Notes: a model not told the origin generated them from the letters alone. 64,000 nucleotides of DNA from an uncultured Lachnospiraceae bacterium (GCA_948473115.1 CAOKWI010000011.1:1-64000); one strand, 5' to 3'; shown: positions 17,299 to 26,119, counted from the first letter of the stretch. Program-made: numbers and translations.

Positions 17299-18660
17299 TC
17301 AGTCTGTATCCCCGGCAGCAGAATCCTGACCCATCAGATAATCCACAAACTGCTGTGCCGTCCTGCCGGAGAGACCGCCGTGGGACAGTTCCCACCTGTT
17401 TGCCTCCAGCAGCAGTTCCTCCTCCGGCATGGACAGCCCATGGCGTCCTGCCAGCACTTTGACAATATTCTGAAACTGCTTCTTATCCGGCGCACCGAAA
17501 TAGATCGTAACACCGAAGCGGGACACCAGGGACAGCTTCTCCTGCACCGTGTCACCCGTGTGCATGTCTTCCCTGATCTCCTCCCTGTCACTGTAGTTTT
17601 CACGGATCAGATGGCGTCTGTTGGATGTGGCATAGATCAGCACGTTTCCCGGCTTTTTCTCCAGTCCGCCCTCTATCACTGCCTTAAGATATTTGTATTC
17701 AATCTCAAAATCCTCAAAGCTCAGGTCATCCATGTAAATGATAAACTTATAGTTGCGGTTCTTGATCTGGCTGATCACATCATTGAGATCCTGGAACTGG
17801 TGCTTGTATATCTCTATGATGCGGAGCCCCTTTCCGTAGTATTCATTGGCGATGGCCTTGATACAGGAGGATTTTCCCGTCCCCGCATCGCCGAAAAGCA
17901 GGCAGTTGTTCGCCTTTCTGCCCGCCACAAAAGCGTCCGTGTTGTCCGTCAGCTTTTTCTTGGGGATCTCATAACCAACCAGCTCATCTAGCGTCACATG
18001 CGTTATGTTTAAAATAGGATCAATATGTACCCCCGTATTGTCATGGGACACACGGAAGGATTTGTGCAGCCCGAATTTTCCCACGCCATACTCTTTATAG
18101 AATTCCGTCAGAGTTTCCTTCATCTCCTCCGGCGTATGATCCCTGCAGAATTTCTCCGCCAGTTCACAGATGCGGGCACAGATCCTGGTATTGTAAACCC
18201 TGCTCTCCCGGCGGCTGCTGGCATAATCCTGTACCAGGGAAAACTCAGGCACCTCAAGTGTCCGGACCATATCCGTGAAATCATAATCGAAAAACTCCTT
18301 AAAAATCACAATATCGTGCAGGGCAGCCTCATTGATGGTGCCCTCGATCTCTCCCCTGATCTCACAGCCGCAGCTGTAGCTGTTCTCATTGTTCACCAGC
18401 AGATTGGTGAGATAACAATGCCACAGATTCCCGTGAAAACCATATCGTCCGGCCAGTTCGATCAGGCGGTGGATACAGTCGTAAAAAAGCTCCGCCATCC
18501 CTCCGCTGTCGCGGGGTCTGGTCTTTTCTCCAATCTGGCGGAATAGGGCATCCGATATCTGGCGGGGAGCCGTATTGTAATTTGTCATCAGCCAAGCCAT
18601 ATCCTGGAGAAGATCACCCTCTTCCATATTTCTATATACAATCAGTTCCTTTTGACGCAT
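17299..18660 (-). CDS. AAA-family ATPase, DUF815 type
   Basis: P-loop ATPase of about 453 residues. The N-terminal half is an unrecognised helical domain with several Cys/His. The ATPase half has Walker A GDAGTGKSS, Walker B FIIYMDDLSFED, a sensor-like IYATSNRRHL and arginine-rich RENYSDREEIR. This matches the DUF815 group, whose role is undefined. ATG 18660 is preceded by GGAGGAGTGAGG, while the frame upstream to 18708 has no site. It lies between pheA and ppk on the same strand. Confidence 0.85.
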   Translation of the reverse strand: MRQKELIVYRNMEEGDLLQDMAWLMTNYNTAPRQISDALFRQIGEKTRPRDSGGMAELFYDCIHRLIELAGRYGFHGNLWHCYLTNLLVNNENSYSCGCEIRGEIEGTINEAALHDIVIFKEFFDYDFTDMVRTLEVPEFSLVQDYASSRRESRVYNTRICARICELAEKFCRDHTPEEMKETLTEFYKEYGVGKFGLHKSFRVSHDNTGVHIDPILNITHVTLDELVGYEIPKKKLTDNTDAFVAGRKANNCLLFGDAGTGKSSCIKAIANEYYGKGLRIIEIYKHQFQDLNDVISQIKNRNYKFIIYMDDLSFEDFEIEYKYLKAVIEGGLEKKPGNVLIYATSNRRHLIRENYSDREEIREDMHTGDTVQEKLSLVSRFGVTIYFGAPDKKQFQNIVKVLAGRHGLSMPEEELLLEANRWELSHGGLSGRTAQQFVDYLMGQDSAAGDTD

Positions 18661-18834
18661 TTTCCTCACTCCTCCCGGCTCTTTCCAAGTGCTCCGTTTT
18701 CCGATCAAACGTGCCGTTTCCCGGCAATTTCATGATTATTTGCCTGATTATTTCCCGATAACTCTTCGTCCATTTATCGATCGCTCCCTGATCATTCCCC
18801 CGATCTGCACACCCCGCCTCGCGGCCTGTGGTGC

Positions 18835-18877
18835 CCCGATTTGGTCACCGCAGCCCCACTACGCCTCCCAAATCGGG
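18835..18877. repeat. Hairpin between pheA and the AAA ATPase gene
   Basis: CCCGATTTGG (18835-18844) and CCAAATCGGG (18868-18877) are exact complements around a 23-base loop. It could act as a pheA transcript terminator on the minus strand but lacks a T run; it also resembles the other palindromic intergenic elements in this window. Confidence 0.5.
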
Positions 18878-18913
18878 TCTTGCACCCCAGGGAAAGCATT
18901 TTTCAAACACGCT

Positions 18914-20038
18914 CTAATAATTTCCCAGGACCTTCATATTGCGCGCTTCCTCCCGCAGTCCCCTGAGAGCGTTCTTCACGGCGCTATCCGCCAGGTTCCC
19001 TTCAAAGTCAACGAAAAACCGGTATTCCCAGTTGCGTCCTTCGATGGGACGGCTCTCGATCTTGGTCATGTTCAGGTTATTATAGATGAAGTGGGACAGC
19101 ATGTGATACAGGGATCCGCTTTCATGGGGCACTTCGAAGCAGATGCTGACCTTTCCGGCATCCTTCCGGAAAATCTTCTGGTTCGTCACTATGATAAACC
19201 TGGTGGAGTTGGTGCCGGAGTGGTTCACTCCCTTCCGGAGCACCTCCAGGCCGTACACCTGTCCCGCATACTCACTGGCAATGGCAGCCTGATCCTTCTT
19301 CTGTTCCTCCGCCACCTTCTTTGCCGCAAAGGCATTGTTCTGCATGCTGATCTGCTGCCAGTCATAATCGGCGAGGAAGCGGGAACTCTGCATCAGGGAC
19401 TGGGGGTGGGAATACACCGTCCTGATATCGGACAGCTTCGTGCCGGGAATCCCCAGCAGACAGTGCTCAATACGGATGATCTGTTCCCCCACGATATAAT
19501 TTTCATATTCCTGCAGCAAATCGTAAATCTCATTGACAATCCCCGCAGTGGAATTTTCTATGGGAAGCACCGCGAAATCAGCGCTGCCCTCGTCGATGGC
19601 GCTCATGGCGTCCCGGAAGGTATCCACATGGAAGCTGTCGATCTCCTCCCCGAAATACCGGGTCATCGCCGCCTGGGAATATGCGCCCTCCGCGCCCTGG
19701 AACACCACTCTCGCCTTCTCCGTCTCCAGCCTGTCCACGCCGATGAAAGGCAATTTCCCGAGACTGCCGTTCTCCGCCAGAAGCTGATACTGGAGTTTCC
19801 TGCTCATGGACATAATCTGCTCAAAGAGTTCCACGATCCCGTGGCTGTTGAACTCGTTATGGGCCAATGACTTCACTTTGGCAAGTTTTTCTGCTTCCCG
19901 CTGCCTGTCAAAGACTTTTTTCCCCGTTTCTATCTTATATTCCGCCACCTGCCTGCAGACGTCCATACGCTTCTCATACAGTTCCACGATCTGACTGTCG
20001 ATGACGTCAAGTTCATCCCGCAATTCCAATAAATCCAT
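18914..20038 (-). CDS. pheA: Bifunctional chorismate mutase / prephenate dehydratase (P-protein)
   Basis: Converts chorismate to prephenate and then phenylpyruvate in phenylalanine synthesis. The chorismate mutase domain fills residues 1-90 (LRDELDVIDSQIVELYEKRM). The dehydratase domain follows (VVFQGAEGAYSQAA, PIENSTAGIVNEIYDLL, the TRF motif in GTNSTRFIIV). A C-terminal ACT domain with GSLYHML and the IESRP Phe-binding motif indicates feedback inhibition. Length 374 is normal for the fused enzyme. AGGAGCGG precedes the ATG. No T-box leader is visible upstream. Confidence 0.96.
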   Translation of the reverse strand: MDLLELRDELDVIDSQIVELYEKRMDVCRQVAEYKIETGKKVFDRQREAEKLAKVKSLAHNEFNSHGIVELFEQIMSMSRKLQYQLLAENGSLGKLPFIGVDRLETEKARVVFQGAEGAYSQAAMTRYFGEEIDSFHVDTFRDAMSAIDEGSADFAVLPIENSTAGIVNEIYDLLQEYENYIVGEQIIRIEHCLLGIPGTKLSDIRTVYSHPQSLMQSSRFLADYDWQQISMQNNAFAAKKVAEEQKKDQAAIASEYAGQVYGLEVLRKGVNHSGTNSTRFIIVTNQKIFRKDAGKVSICFEVPHESGSLYHMLSHFIYNNLNMTKIESRPIEGRNWEYRFFVDFEGNLADSAVKNALRGLREEARNMKVLGNY

Positions 20039-20178
20039 GCCATCCGCTCCTTTTTTTCCAATATCAAATCACATAATTTCAGGGAAAACCAAAGTACAAT
20101 CCTCCAGCGTTTCCGTATCATTTTCCGAAATGTAAATCTCCGCAGAAGCAGCCAAATCGTTTGCATGTGCCTGTCCTC

Positions 20179-20319
20179 GTAACAGTTCAGACAGGGCACT
20201 GAACTGTTACGGTGATGCACAAAAAATGAGTTTTCAACTCATTTTGGCGCCTGCAAGTCTCGCAAAATTGTATGGAAATGCAATTTTGACTTCGCGGGAG
20301 GGGCTGTCTGAACTGTTAC
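20179..20319. repeat. Palindromic element with GTAACAGTTCAG ends
   Basis: GTAACAGTTCAGACAG (20179-20194) and CTGTCTGAACTGTTAC (20304-20319) are perfect 16-base inverted ends; an internal CTGAACTGTTAC (20199-20210) can also pair with the left end. Inside are AATGAG/CTCATT followed by TTGGCGCCTGCAAGTCTCG, then CAAAATTG/CAATTTTG and CTTCGCGGG. The same modules with different stem sequences occur in the element at 12954-13339. Confidence 0.72.
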
Positions 20320-20398
20320 CTGTCCCACAACTACAATCATCTTATACCAAAACAAACTTGATAGCAAGTAAAAAGAGTTGTATACTTAAGGTTAGAGA

Positions 20399-20436
20399 GT
20401 GTCAGAGACATGATAGCCAGAAGGTGTCAGAGACAT
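20399..20436. promoter_or_regulatory. Direct repeats before the DUF5050 gene
   Basis: GTGTCAGAGACAT occurs at 20399-20411 and 20424-20436, start-to-start spacing 25 bases; each copy holds the near-palindrome TGTC-AGA-GACA. A TATAAT follows immediately (20437-20442). The arrangement suggests a regulator site at a promoter; no regulator can be named. Confidence 0.4.
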
Positions 20437-20465
20437 TATAATCAGAAAGAATCGAGGCATTGATT

Positions 20466-21485
20466 ATGAACAAAAAGCAGAAAAGTATTCTGATCGGTTT
20501 TGTGACAGCGCTCCTGCTGATCACCCTGTTTGCGGCGATGGCCTTCCTGAACCGCATACCCATGAATCCGCAGGGCACCATAGGCAATACTGCCGGCAAC
20601 CTGAATAACAGCGGACTGTTTTGCGAGCATAACGGCGCCGTATACTTTGCCAATTCCTACGACGGCAACAGTCTTTACGCCATGAACCCCGATGAAAGCG
20701 ATATCCGAAGGCTGAATTCCCTGGAGGTACAGAATATCCTGGCCGGCGGAAAATATCTCTACTATTTCCAGACAGGCTCCAACTCCACCTCCGGCCTGGG
20801 GCAGGTGCAGGGCAGAAGGTCCTTTAACCGCTGTAACCTGAAAGGCAGGGATACCACTACCCTGACCACGGATGTAGTGGTGACGGCACAGCTGGTAGAC
20901 AATTACCTCTATATGCTGACCTCCACCAATTCCGGTCCCTCCTTCTATAAGATGAAAATCGATAAGTCTGACAAGAAAGTGCTGGCAGCGATTCCCATCA
21001 ATCCCGCCTGTGCCCAGGACAGCGTCATCTACTATAACGGCGTGGAGACCGACCATTATCTGTATGCCCTGAATACTGCAAACGACACCCCCACGGAAGT
21101 GTGGGCGGGCAATCTCTGGTACCCCATTCTGTCGGATCATTACGTCTACTATATGGACGTGGCCGAAAATTACAGACTATGCCGCTATTCCCTGTCCCAG
21201 GGAGTGATCGAAGTGCTGACCAATGACAGGGTGGACTGCTTTAATGTGGGGAGCGGGTATATTTATTACCAGAAAAACAGCAGCACGCCACAGCTGATCT
21301 GCATGAGAACGGACGGCTCCAACGCTTTTGTTGTCGCCGAGGGGAATTACACTGACATTAACATGACTTCCCAGTACATTTACTTCCGGGCCTTTGACGA
21401 CCCGTATACCACCTACCATTCCTTCATCGGAAGCAGTGGCTGCTCTGAGTTTACGGCAGCCCTGGAGGCAGTGCCTGCGGAATGA
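20466..21485 (+). CDS. Signal-anchored DUF5050 beta-propeller-like protein
   Basis: About 339 residues. An N-terminal transmembrane anchor (residues 8-30) follows a basic NKKQK start, leaving the rest outside the membrane. The body is a series of about six to seven repeats of the form (F/L)YY-x-N with GxYLYY, DNYLYM, DHYVYY, SGYIYYQ and SQYIYF, typical of DUF5050/KWG-like propeller proteins. It has no catalytic motif; a cell-surface sensor or binding role is inferred only from the fold. ATG 20466 has GAGG upstream. A paired direct repeat lies in its promoter region. Confidence 0.8.
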   Translation: MNKKQKSILIGFVTALLLITLFAAMAFLNRIPMNPQGTIGNTAGNLNNSGLFCEHNGAVYFANSYDGNSLYAMNPDESDIRRLNSLEVQNILAGGKYLYYFQTGSNSTSGLGQVQGRRSFNRCNLKGRDTTTLTTDVVVTAQLVDNYLYMLTSTNSGPSFYKMKIDKSDKKVLAAIPINPACAQDSVIYYNGVETDHYLYALNTANDTPTEVWAGNLWYPILSDHYVYYMDVAENYRLCRYSLSQGVIEVLTNDRVDCFNVGSGYIYYQKNSSTPQLICMRTDGSNAFVVAEGNYTDINMTSQYIYFRAFDDPYTTYHSFIGSSGCSEFTAALEAVPAE

Positions 21486-21507
21486 CCCGGGCGTAAGGTT
21501 CCGTCTT

Positions 21508-21855
21508 CTATTCCTCGATATGATCCAGTCCCTGGCTGAGGATTGTCACAATATGGTCATCCGCCAGGGAATAGAAGATTGTCTTTCCATCCCTGCGGTT
21601 CTTCACCAGATCCATCTGTTTCAGCACCCTGAGCTGGTGTGAGATGGCGGATTGGGACATTCCCAGCACAGCCGCAATATCATAGACACACATTTCCGAG
21701 CACAGCAGCACATACAGGATCTTTAATCTCGTGCCGTCCCCGAAAACCTTAAAAAGCTCAGCCAGATCCTGTAATTCCTCCTCCGGCGGCATTTTCTCGT
21801 CTATCTGCTTCAATGTCTGTTCCTTTACATGAATATAAGCAGGTGTCTCCATCAT
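21508..21855 (-). CDS. ArsR/SmtB-family metalloregulator with alpha-5 zinc site
   Basis: Winged-helix repressor of 115 residues. The HTH is VYDIAAVLGMSQSAISHQLRVL. The C-terminal helix carries D-x-H-x10-H-x-x-E (DDH...DHIEE), the alpha-5 zinc-binding signature of SmtB/CzrA; the alpha-3 region has only one Cys (EMCVYD), so the lead/cadmium alpha-3N site of CadC is absent. Zn(II) or Co(II) sensing is therefore the likely function. GAAAGGAAG precedes the ATG. No efflux or uptake gene is adjacent, so targets must lie elsewhere unless it controls itself. Confidence 0.88.
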   Translation of the reverse strand: MMETPAYIHVKEQTLKQIDEKMPPEEELQDLAELFKVFGDGTRLKILYVLLCSEMCVYDIAAVLGMSQSAISHQLRVLKQMDLVKNRRDGKTIFYSLADDHIVTILSQGLDHIEE

Positions 21856-22064
21856 TTTCTCTTCCTTTCGCTGTCTATATCATATCACAGTTCCCCATAT
21901 TACCGCAAGCCAACAACAGTTCCGCCTTCGGCCAAGCAGCTACGCAAGTCAGCCCCGCCGCGAAGCCCCTCTTCATTTTTGCCTTATTTTTTGTTATAAT
22001 CTATTTCAAGATCAATTCCACAGGTAATCCGGTATCCACAGATTGACGCATAAAGGAGATTTTC

Positions 22065-22607
22065 TTGAAAAAGCGATGGAATCATAAAGTCAATAACCCC
22101 GCTGCAAGCAACGGGGCATGGAGTTTGAAGCGCCCCAAGGGCAATGCGTCCATAGGACGCTATGGTATTGACCCTCGCGGCATTCGCCAACTGTCCGTGC
22201 AAGCACGGTCGCTTGGCTCATTGCCCGCGGGAATAACAGCAGTTCTAATTACGCTCATGCTGTGCCTGATCCTGGGTATCAGCCTGAATGCCATATTGGC
22301 TCCCTCTTCCGGCGGCACAGACTGTGTGGCTGACATTTATCAGGAAGGTGAACTGCTGGCAAGCTTCCCCCTGGACGGCTTCGATGCTCCTTACCGGTTT
22401 ACCGTCACCGGTGAAAACGGCTGCGTCAATGAACTGGAAATCCGTTCCGGCAGTATCGGCATGGTATCCGCGGACTGCCCTGACAAGCTCTGCGTCCACC
22501 AGGGATTTATTGACCGGCCGGGGCTTCCCATTGTCTGCCTGCCTAACAGGCTGGTGATACAGCTCCGAAAGGCGGATCCTGAGGAAATCGATGTCATTGC
22601 CCGCTGA
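22065..22607 (+). CDS. NusG domain II-containing membrane-anchored protein with a repeat-derived N-terminal insert
   Basis: The C-terminal part is a single membrane helix (TAVLITLMLCLILGISLNAIL) followed by a NusG-II-like domain: TDCVADIYQEG, the strand pattern and CPDKLCVHQGFI with conserved Cys residues, then PIVCLPNRLVIQL. Such proteins are usually about 120-130 residues. Here TTG 22065 (AGGAG seven bases upstream) is followed by eight codons and then about 49 residues read straight through a dispersed repeat (22089-22236) that stays in frame. The insert is Arg/Lys/Gly-rich and lies before the membrane helix. The next gene encodes a Gx-type membrane protein, the usual partner; the role in electron transfer or flavinylation is not proven. 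Confidence 0.78.
   Translation: MKKRWNHKVNNPAASNGAWSLKRPKGNASIGRYGIDPRGIRQLSVQARSLGSLPAGITAVLITLMLCLILGISLNAILAPSSGGTDCVADIYQEGELLASFPLDGFDAPYRFTVTGENGCVNELEIRSGSIGMVSADCPDKLCVHQGFIDRPGLPIVCLPNRLVIQLRKADPEEIDVIAR
22089..22236. repeat. ~150-bp dispersed repeat, copy 1 (inside a coding sequence)
   Basis: Begins GTCAATAACCCCGCTGCAAG and ends near GCGGGAATAA. It is nearly identical to 42333-42498 apart from a variable hairpin: CCGTGC-AA-GCACGG here, AAGCCAGCC/GGCTGGCTT there. Other stems are CCCCG/CGGGG and CCATA/TATGG. It has no stop codon in the host frame. Confidence 0.85.
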
Positions 22608-22644
22608 GGGGCATTCTCGGCTGCCCGCAAAGGAGGCTCTCCCC

Positions 22645-23154
22645 ATGAGTACTAAAATATCTGCGCAAAAACTAACCGGCCTTGCCCTGTATACCACGCT
22701 TTCACTGGCCGTCTATGCCATAGAGAGCGCCATTCCCCCGCTGGTTCCCCTGCCGGGTGTCAAGCTGGGGCTGGCCAACATCACCACTCTGATCCTTCTG
22801 CAGCAGGATTCCGCGAAGGATGCTTTTACGGTGCTGATCGTCAGGCTGCTGCTGTCCACACTATTGTTCGGACAGATCTTAAGCCTGTTCTACAGCCTTT
22901 CCGGCGGGCTCCTCAGCTTCGCCGTCATGTACCCGGTCAACCGCCTGCTGCAGAGAAAGCTTCCCTTCCTCACAGGCGCACTGGGCGGGCTCTTCCACAA
23001 TCTCGGACAGCTTCTCACCGCTTTTGCCGTCACCGCAACGGCGGGAGTGTTTACCTATTCTCCTTACCTTGCCGTAAGCGGTATCCTTACCGGCCTGTTC
23101 ACAGGGTTCTGCGCCCACTTCGCAGGGCGGTATCTGCTGCCACGTTTAAAATAG
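22645..23154 (+). CDS. Gx transporter family membrane protein (heptaprenyl diphosphate synthase component I-like)
   Basis: About 169 residues with five to six hydrophobic segments and the conserved entry IPPLVPLPGVKLGLANITTLI followed by LSTLLFG and a Gly-rich region GGLLSFAVMY. It belongs to the family annotated as Hpre_diP_synt_I or Gx transporter, related in layout to ECF S components. Genes of this type commonly sit beside NusG-II proteins, as here. AGGAGG lies eight bases before ATG 22645; the upstream frame from 22591 overlaps the previous gene and is unlikely to be used. Substrate unknown. Confidence 0.82.
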   Translation: MSTKISAQKLTGLALYTTLSLAVYAIESAIPPLVPLPGVKLGLANITTLILLQQDSAKDAFTVLIVRLLLSTLLFGQILSLFYSLSGGLLSFAVMYPVNRLLQRKLPFLTGALGGLFHNLGQLLTAFAVTATAGVFTYSPYLAVSGILTGLFTGFCAHFAGRYLLPRLK

Positions 23155-23216
23155 CGCCTGCTTTCCAATGGTGTGCAGGCCGCAGAGCGGGGCGTACCGA
23201 TGGCAGGAATGATTTT

Positions 23217-24044
23217 TCAAACATGCTCCAGGAGCTGTGTAATGGTCTTTCCCAGGATGGGATGCCTGTAATTAGGCGCCAGCATATGCAGGGGCTCCAG
23301 CACAAAACGGCGGTTTTCCATATCCTGGTGGGGGATCACCAGCGCGTCATCCTCATAAACCAGCCTGTCATAAAAAATAATATCCAGGTCCAGCGTCCTG
23401 GGTCCCCAGCGCAATTCCCGCACCCTTTCAGCAGCGGCCTCGATCTCATGCAGCGCCTCCAGCAGTTCCCGGGGCGAGAGCAATGTCTCTATCTCGATGG
23501 CGCCATTCAGGAAATCCTCCTGCGCAACGCCGCCATAAGGCTCCGTCACGATCAGCTCCGATACCCTGCGCACAAGGATCAGCGGATGCTCCCCCAATGC
23601 TTTTACAGCCTCCCGGATATACTGCCTCCTGTCCCCCATGTTGGAACCCACACTCAGGAATACCCTGTGCCACTGCCTGTGCACCTTCACGGAGACACAG
23701 CCGAAAGGCTGTTTGATCGGCGCCTCCGGCTTCCGGATCTCCAAGTCAACACCACATATTAAATCGTATCTTAACAAAACCGCCTCAGTCAATCTTTCAG
23801 CCACTGTCTCTATTAAATTGCACGTGTTTTCTTCCATCCATCCGGTGATGAACCCGCACACGTCCCCGTAATCCGTAGCTTGCTCCAGCCGGTCTGATCT
23901 GCCGGCCTTTCGCGTGTCCGTATACAGTACCGCGTTGACCAGAAAAGTCTGTCCTTCTCTCTTCTCTTCCGGAAACACTCCGTGATATGCGTACACCTCC
24001 AACAGTTCAATCCGGATTTCATCCTCTGCATTCTCCAGATACAT
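23217..24044 (-). CDS. folK: Bifunctional dihydroneopterin aldolase / HPPK
   Basis: Two consecutive folate enzymes fused. Residues about 8-122 are FolB: ELLEVYAYHGVFPEEKREGQ, DYGDV and a late ETVAERL, KPEAP. Residues about 128-275 are FolK, with SVGSNMGDRR, EDFLNGAIEIET, RWGPRTLDLDIIFYD and PHQDMENRRFVLEPL. Together they convert dihydroneopterin to hydroxymethyl-dihydropterin and its diphosphate. ATG 24044 is chosen from GGAGGCGGAG; the frame upstream is probably intergenic. It is the last gene of folC-folE-HD-folP-folBK. Confidence 0.95.
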   Translation of the reverse strand: MYLENAEDEIRIELLEVYAYHGVFPEEKREGQTFLVNAVLYTDTRKAGRSDRLEQATDYGDVCGFITGWMEENTCNLIETVAERLTEAVLLRYDLICGVDLEIRKPEAPIKQPFGCVSVKVHRQWHRVFLSVGSNMGDRRQYIREAVKALGEHPLILVRRVSELIVTEPYGGVAQEDFLNGAIEIETLLSPRELLEALHEIEAAAERVRELRWGPRTLDLDIIFYDRLVYEDDALVIPHQDMENRRFVLEPLHMLAPNYRHPILGKTITQLLEHV

Positions 24045-24137
24045 GTTTTTCTCCGCCTCCTTCCAATAGCTGCCGTTCACTCCGCGACCATGCCTGCTTG
24101 CCAGGGCACGGTGCACAGGGACCACAAAGCATCGGTT

Positions 24138-24977
24138 TCACGCGCGCAAAATCGCCTCCGCCATTTTAATCGCACGGACATTCTCCTTCACATCATGGAC
24201 CCGCACAAACATACATCCCTTCATGACCCCCATGACCGTAGTGACCAACGTGCCCTCCACCCGCTGGTCAACAGGCAGATCCAGGGTAAGACCCACCACG
24301 GATTTCCGGCTGCATCCCAACAGGAGCGGGTATCCCAGTTTACCAAGCTTCTCCAGATGATGGACAATTTCCAGATTCTGCTCATAGTTCTTGGCAAATC
24401 CCACTCCAGGATCCAGAATGATCTTTTCCCTGTCAATACCCGCCTGCTGTGCCAGCCGCACCGACTCTGACAGATCCGCCGCCACATCCTCCAGGAAGGA
24501 AGCGTATTCAGGCCTCTTTCTGTTATGCATCAGGCAACAGGGCAGACCGTTCTTTGAAATAACTTCTGCAATTTTATCATCGTTTTTCAATCCCCAGACA
24601 TCGTTGATCAGATCTGCTCCCGCGGCAATTCCCGCCTCTGCCACCTGTCCTTTGTAAGTGTCCAGGGATACAGGCACATCAAAATTTGCTTTCACTGCCT
24701 CGATCACCGGAACCACTCTGTAGATCTCCTCCTCTTCGGAGACCGGGATATGGCCGGGGCGGGTGGACTCCCCTCCGATATCGATGATATCGGCGCCCTC
24801 CCCCAGCATCTCCTCCACGTGTTTTAACGCCTGCTCCTTCCGGTTCCACTTTCCGCCGTCGGAAAAGGAATCTGGGGTCACATTCAGGATCCCCATCACA
24901 TAAGTATGCCCTGTTGTAGCGTATTCCCTGCTGCCAATTCTCATTTCATCCACCACGCCTTTCCCTGCATATGGCAT
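24138..24977 (-). CDS. folP: Dihydropteroate synthase
   Basis: Condenses hydroxymethyl-dihydropterin diphosphate with p-aminobenzoate; sulfonamide target. TIM-barrel with the family motifs MGILNVTPDSFSDGG, DIIDIGGESTRPG, DLINDVWGL and the late LLGCSRKS. About 279 residues from ATG 24977; ATG 24944 (MRIGSREY) is an alternative with similar weak sites. It sits between the HD gene and folBK on the same strand. Confidence 0.96.
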   Translation of the reverse strand: MPYAGKGVVDEMRIGSREYATTGHTYVMGILNVTPDSFSDGGKWNRKEQALKHVEEMLGEGADIIDIGGESTRPGHIPVSEEEEIYRVVPVIEAVKANFDVPVSLDTYKGQVAEAGIAAGADLINDVWGLKNDDKIAEVISKNGLPCCLMHNRKRPEYASFLEDVAADLSESVRLAQQAGIDREKIILDPGVGFAKNYEQNLEIVHHLEKLGKLGYPLLLGCSRKSVVGLTLDLPVDQRVEGTLVTTVMGVMKGCMFVRVHDVKENVRAIKMAEAILRA

Positions 24978-25027
24978 TTATCCCGCACCATTTTCACAGG
25001 TTACTTTCGACCAGCTCCTTATGCCGC

Positions 25028-25516
25028 TCAATACCGGATGCTGCGGTTCTTCTTATCGCCCTTCCAGTTACACTCCTTCTCCGCCTCACAGATAAAGCAG
25101 GGACGGCTTGCCTTATCCGCGCGGTAAAGGATTCCTGTCAGCCCTCCGGCGGAAGCGGATGCACTCTCCCTGTGGGAAAGGATCGCACTTACTATAACAC
25201 CTGTATCGTTTTCGTCAAACCCACAGTCATGCAGGATCGTCGGGGCAATCTCCGCGCTTGCCTGTTCGTGGGGGATCCCGCTGCTGTATTGCAGATGCTT
25301 TCCTATATCATGCAAAAGGCCGGCCGCATAGATGACTTCTTCATCAAATCCCTGCTGCTCCTTCAGATTCAATATCATTCCGATCCTCGCCACATCCAGA
25401 AAATGCGCCATATCATGACGGCAGAAGCAACGCTCTGCTTCTGCCGCTCTGTTCGCATCCAAGTGTTCCATAAATAAATTATGCTTCAATATTCTGTCTA
25501 TCCTGTCCATTTTCAT
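25028..25516 (-). CDS. HD-domain phosphohydrolase in the folate operon
   Basis: A 162-residue HD-superfamily protein with RHDMAHFLDVARIG, LLHDIGKH and a later SHRES/YRADK region, giving the expected His, His-Asp and Asp metal ligands. Members of this branch include nucleotide phosphohydrolases. It lies between folE and folP with short gaps on both sides. A role in removing the triphosphate of dihydroneopterin triphosphate, a step whose enzyme varies between bacteria, is an attractive inference from position but is not shown by sequence. The C-terminus has a CFICEAEKEC pair. Confidence 0.82.
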   Translation of the reverse strand: MKMDRIDRILKHNLFMEHLDANRAAEAERCFCRHDMAHFLDVARIGMILNLKEQQGFDEEVIYAAGLLHDIGKHLQYSSGIPHEQASAEIAPTILHDCGFDENDTGVIVSAILSHRESASASAGGLTGILYRADKASRPCFICEAEKECNWKGDKKNRSIRY

Positions 25517-25557
25517 TCCCCGAACTCTTCATCTCTTCATCCCCCACACTACAGCCA

Positions 25558-26115
25558 CTATACCTGCAGCATCTGTAAAAAGCGGCTCTGCAGGCTGATA
25601 TCCTGTTCAAAGACCCCCCTGGCGGCAATGCTCACCGTTTTGCTTCCGGGCTTCTTTACCCCACGCATGGTCATGCACATATGCTCTGCCTCCAGGACAA
25701 CCATGACCCCCTGGGGAGTCAGCTCCCGCATCATGGCATCTGCGATCTGCCCCGTCATCCGCTCCTGAATCTGCAGCCGTCTGGCATAGACTTCCACCGT
25801 CCTGGCCAGCTTGCTCAGTCCCACTACGTGGCCGTCAGGGAGATATGCCACATGGGCCTTCCCGTAAAAAGGCATCATATGATGCTCACACATGGAGTAG
25901 AATACAATATCCTTCTCCAGCACCATCTCATTGTGATCTACGGTAAATACCCTGGAAAGATGCTCTCCCGCATCCTCCTCCATTCCGGCAAATATCTCAC
26001 TGTACATCCTGGCGATCCTGTCCGGAGTCTCCAGCAGCCCCTCCCGCGCGGGATCCTCACCGATCCCCTCTAACAGCAGCTTCACTGCCTCCTTTATTTT
26101 GTCCTGATCTACCAT
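25558..26115 (-). CDS. folE: GTP cyclohydrolase I
   Basis: First folate enzyme, GTP to 7,8-dihydroneopterin triphosphate, forming a toroidal decamer. The zinc and substrate motifs are clear: [30 protein letters not shown], and [17 protein letters not shown]. Length 185 is typical. Its start is four bases after the folC stop, implying translational coupling. Confidence 0.97.
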   Translation of the reverse strand: MVDQDKIKEAVKLLLEGIGEDPAREGLLETPDRIARMYSEIFAGMEEDAGEHLSRVFTVDHNEMVLEKDIVFYSMCEHHMMPFYGKAHVAYLPDGHVVGLSKLARTVEVYARRLQIQERMTGQIADAMMRELTPQGVMVVLEAEHMCMTMRGVKKPGSKTVSIAARGVFEQDISLQSRFLQMLQV

Positions 26116-26119
26116 TATC

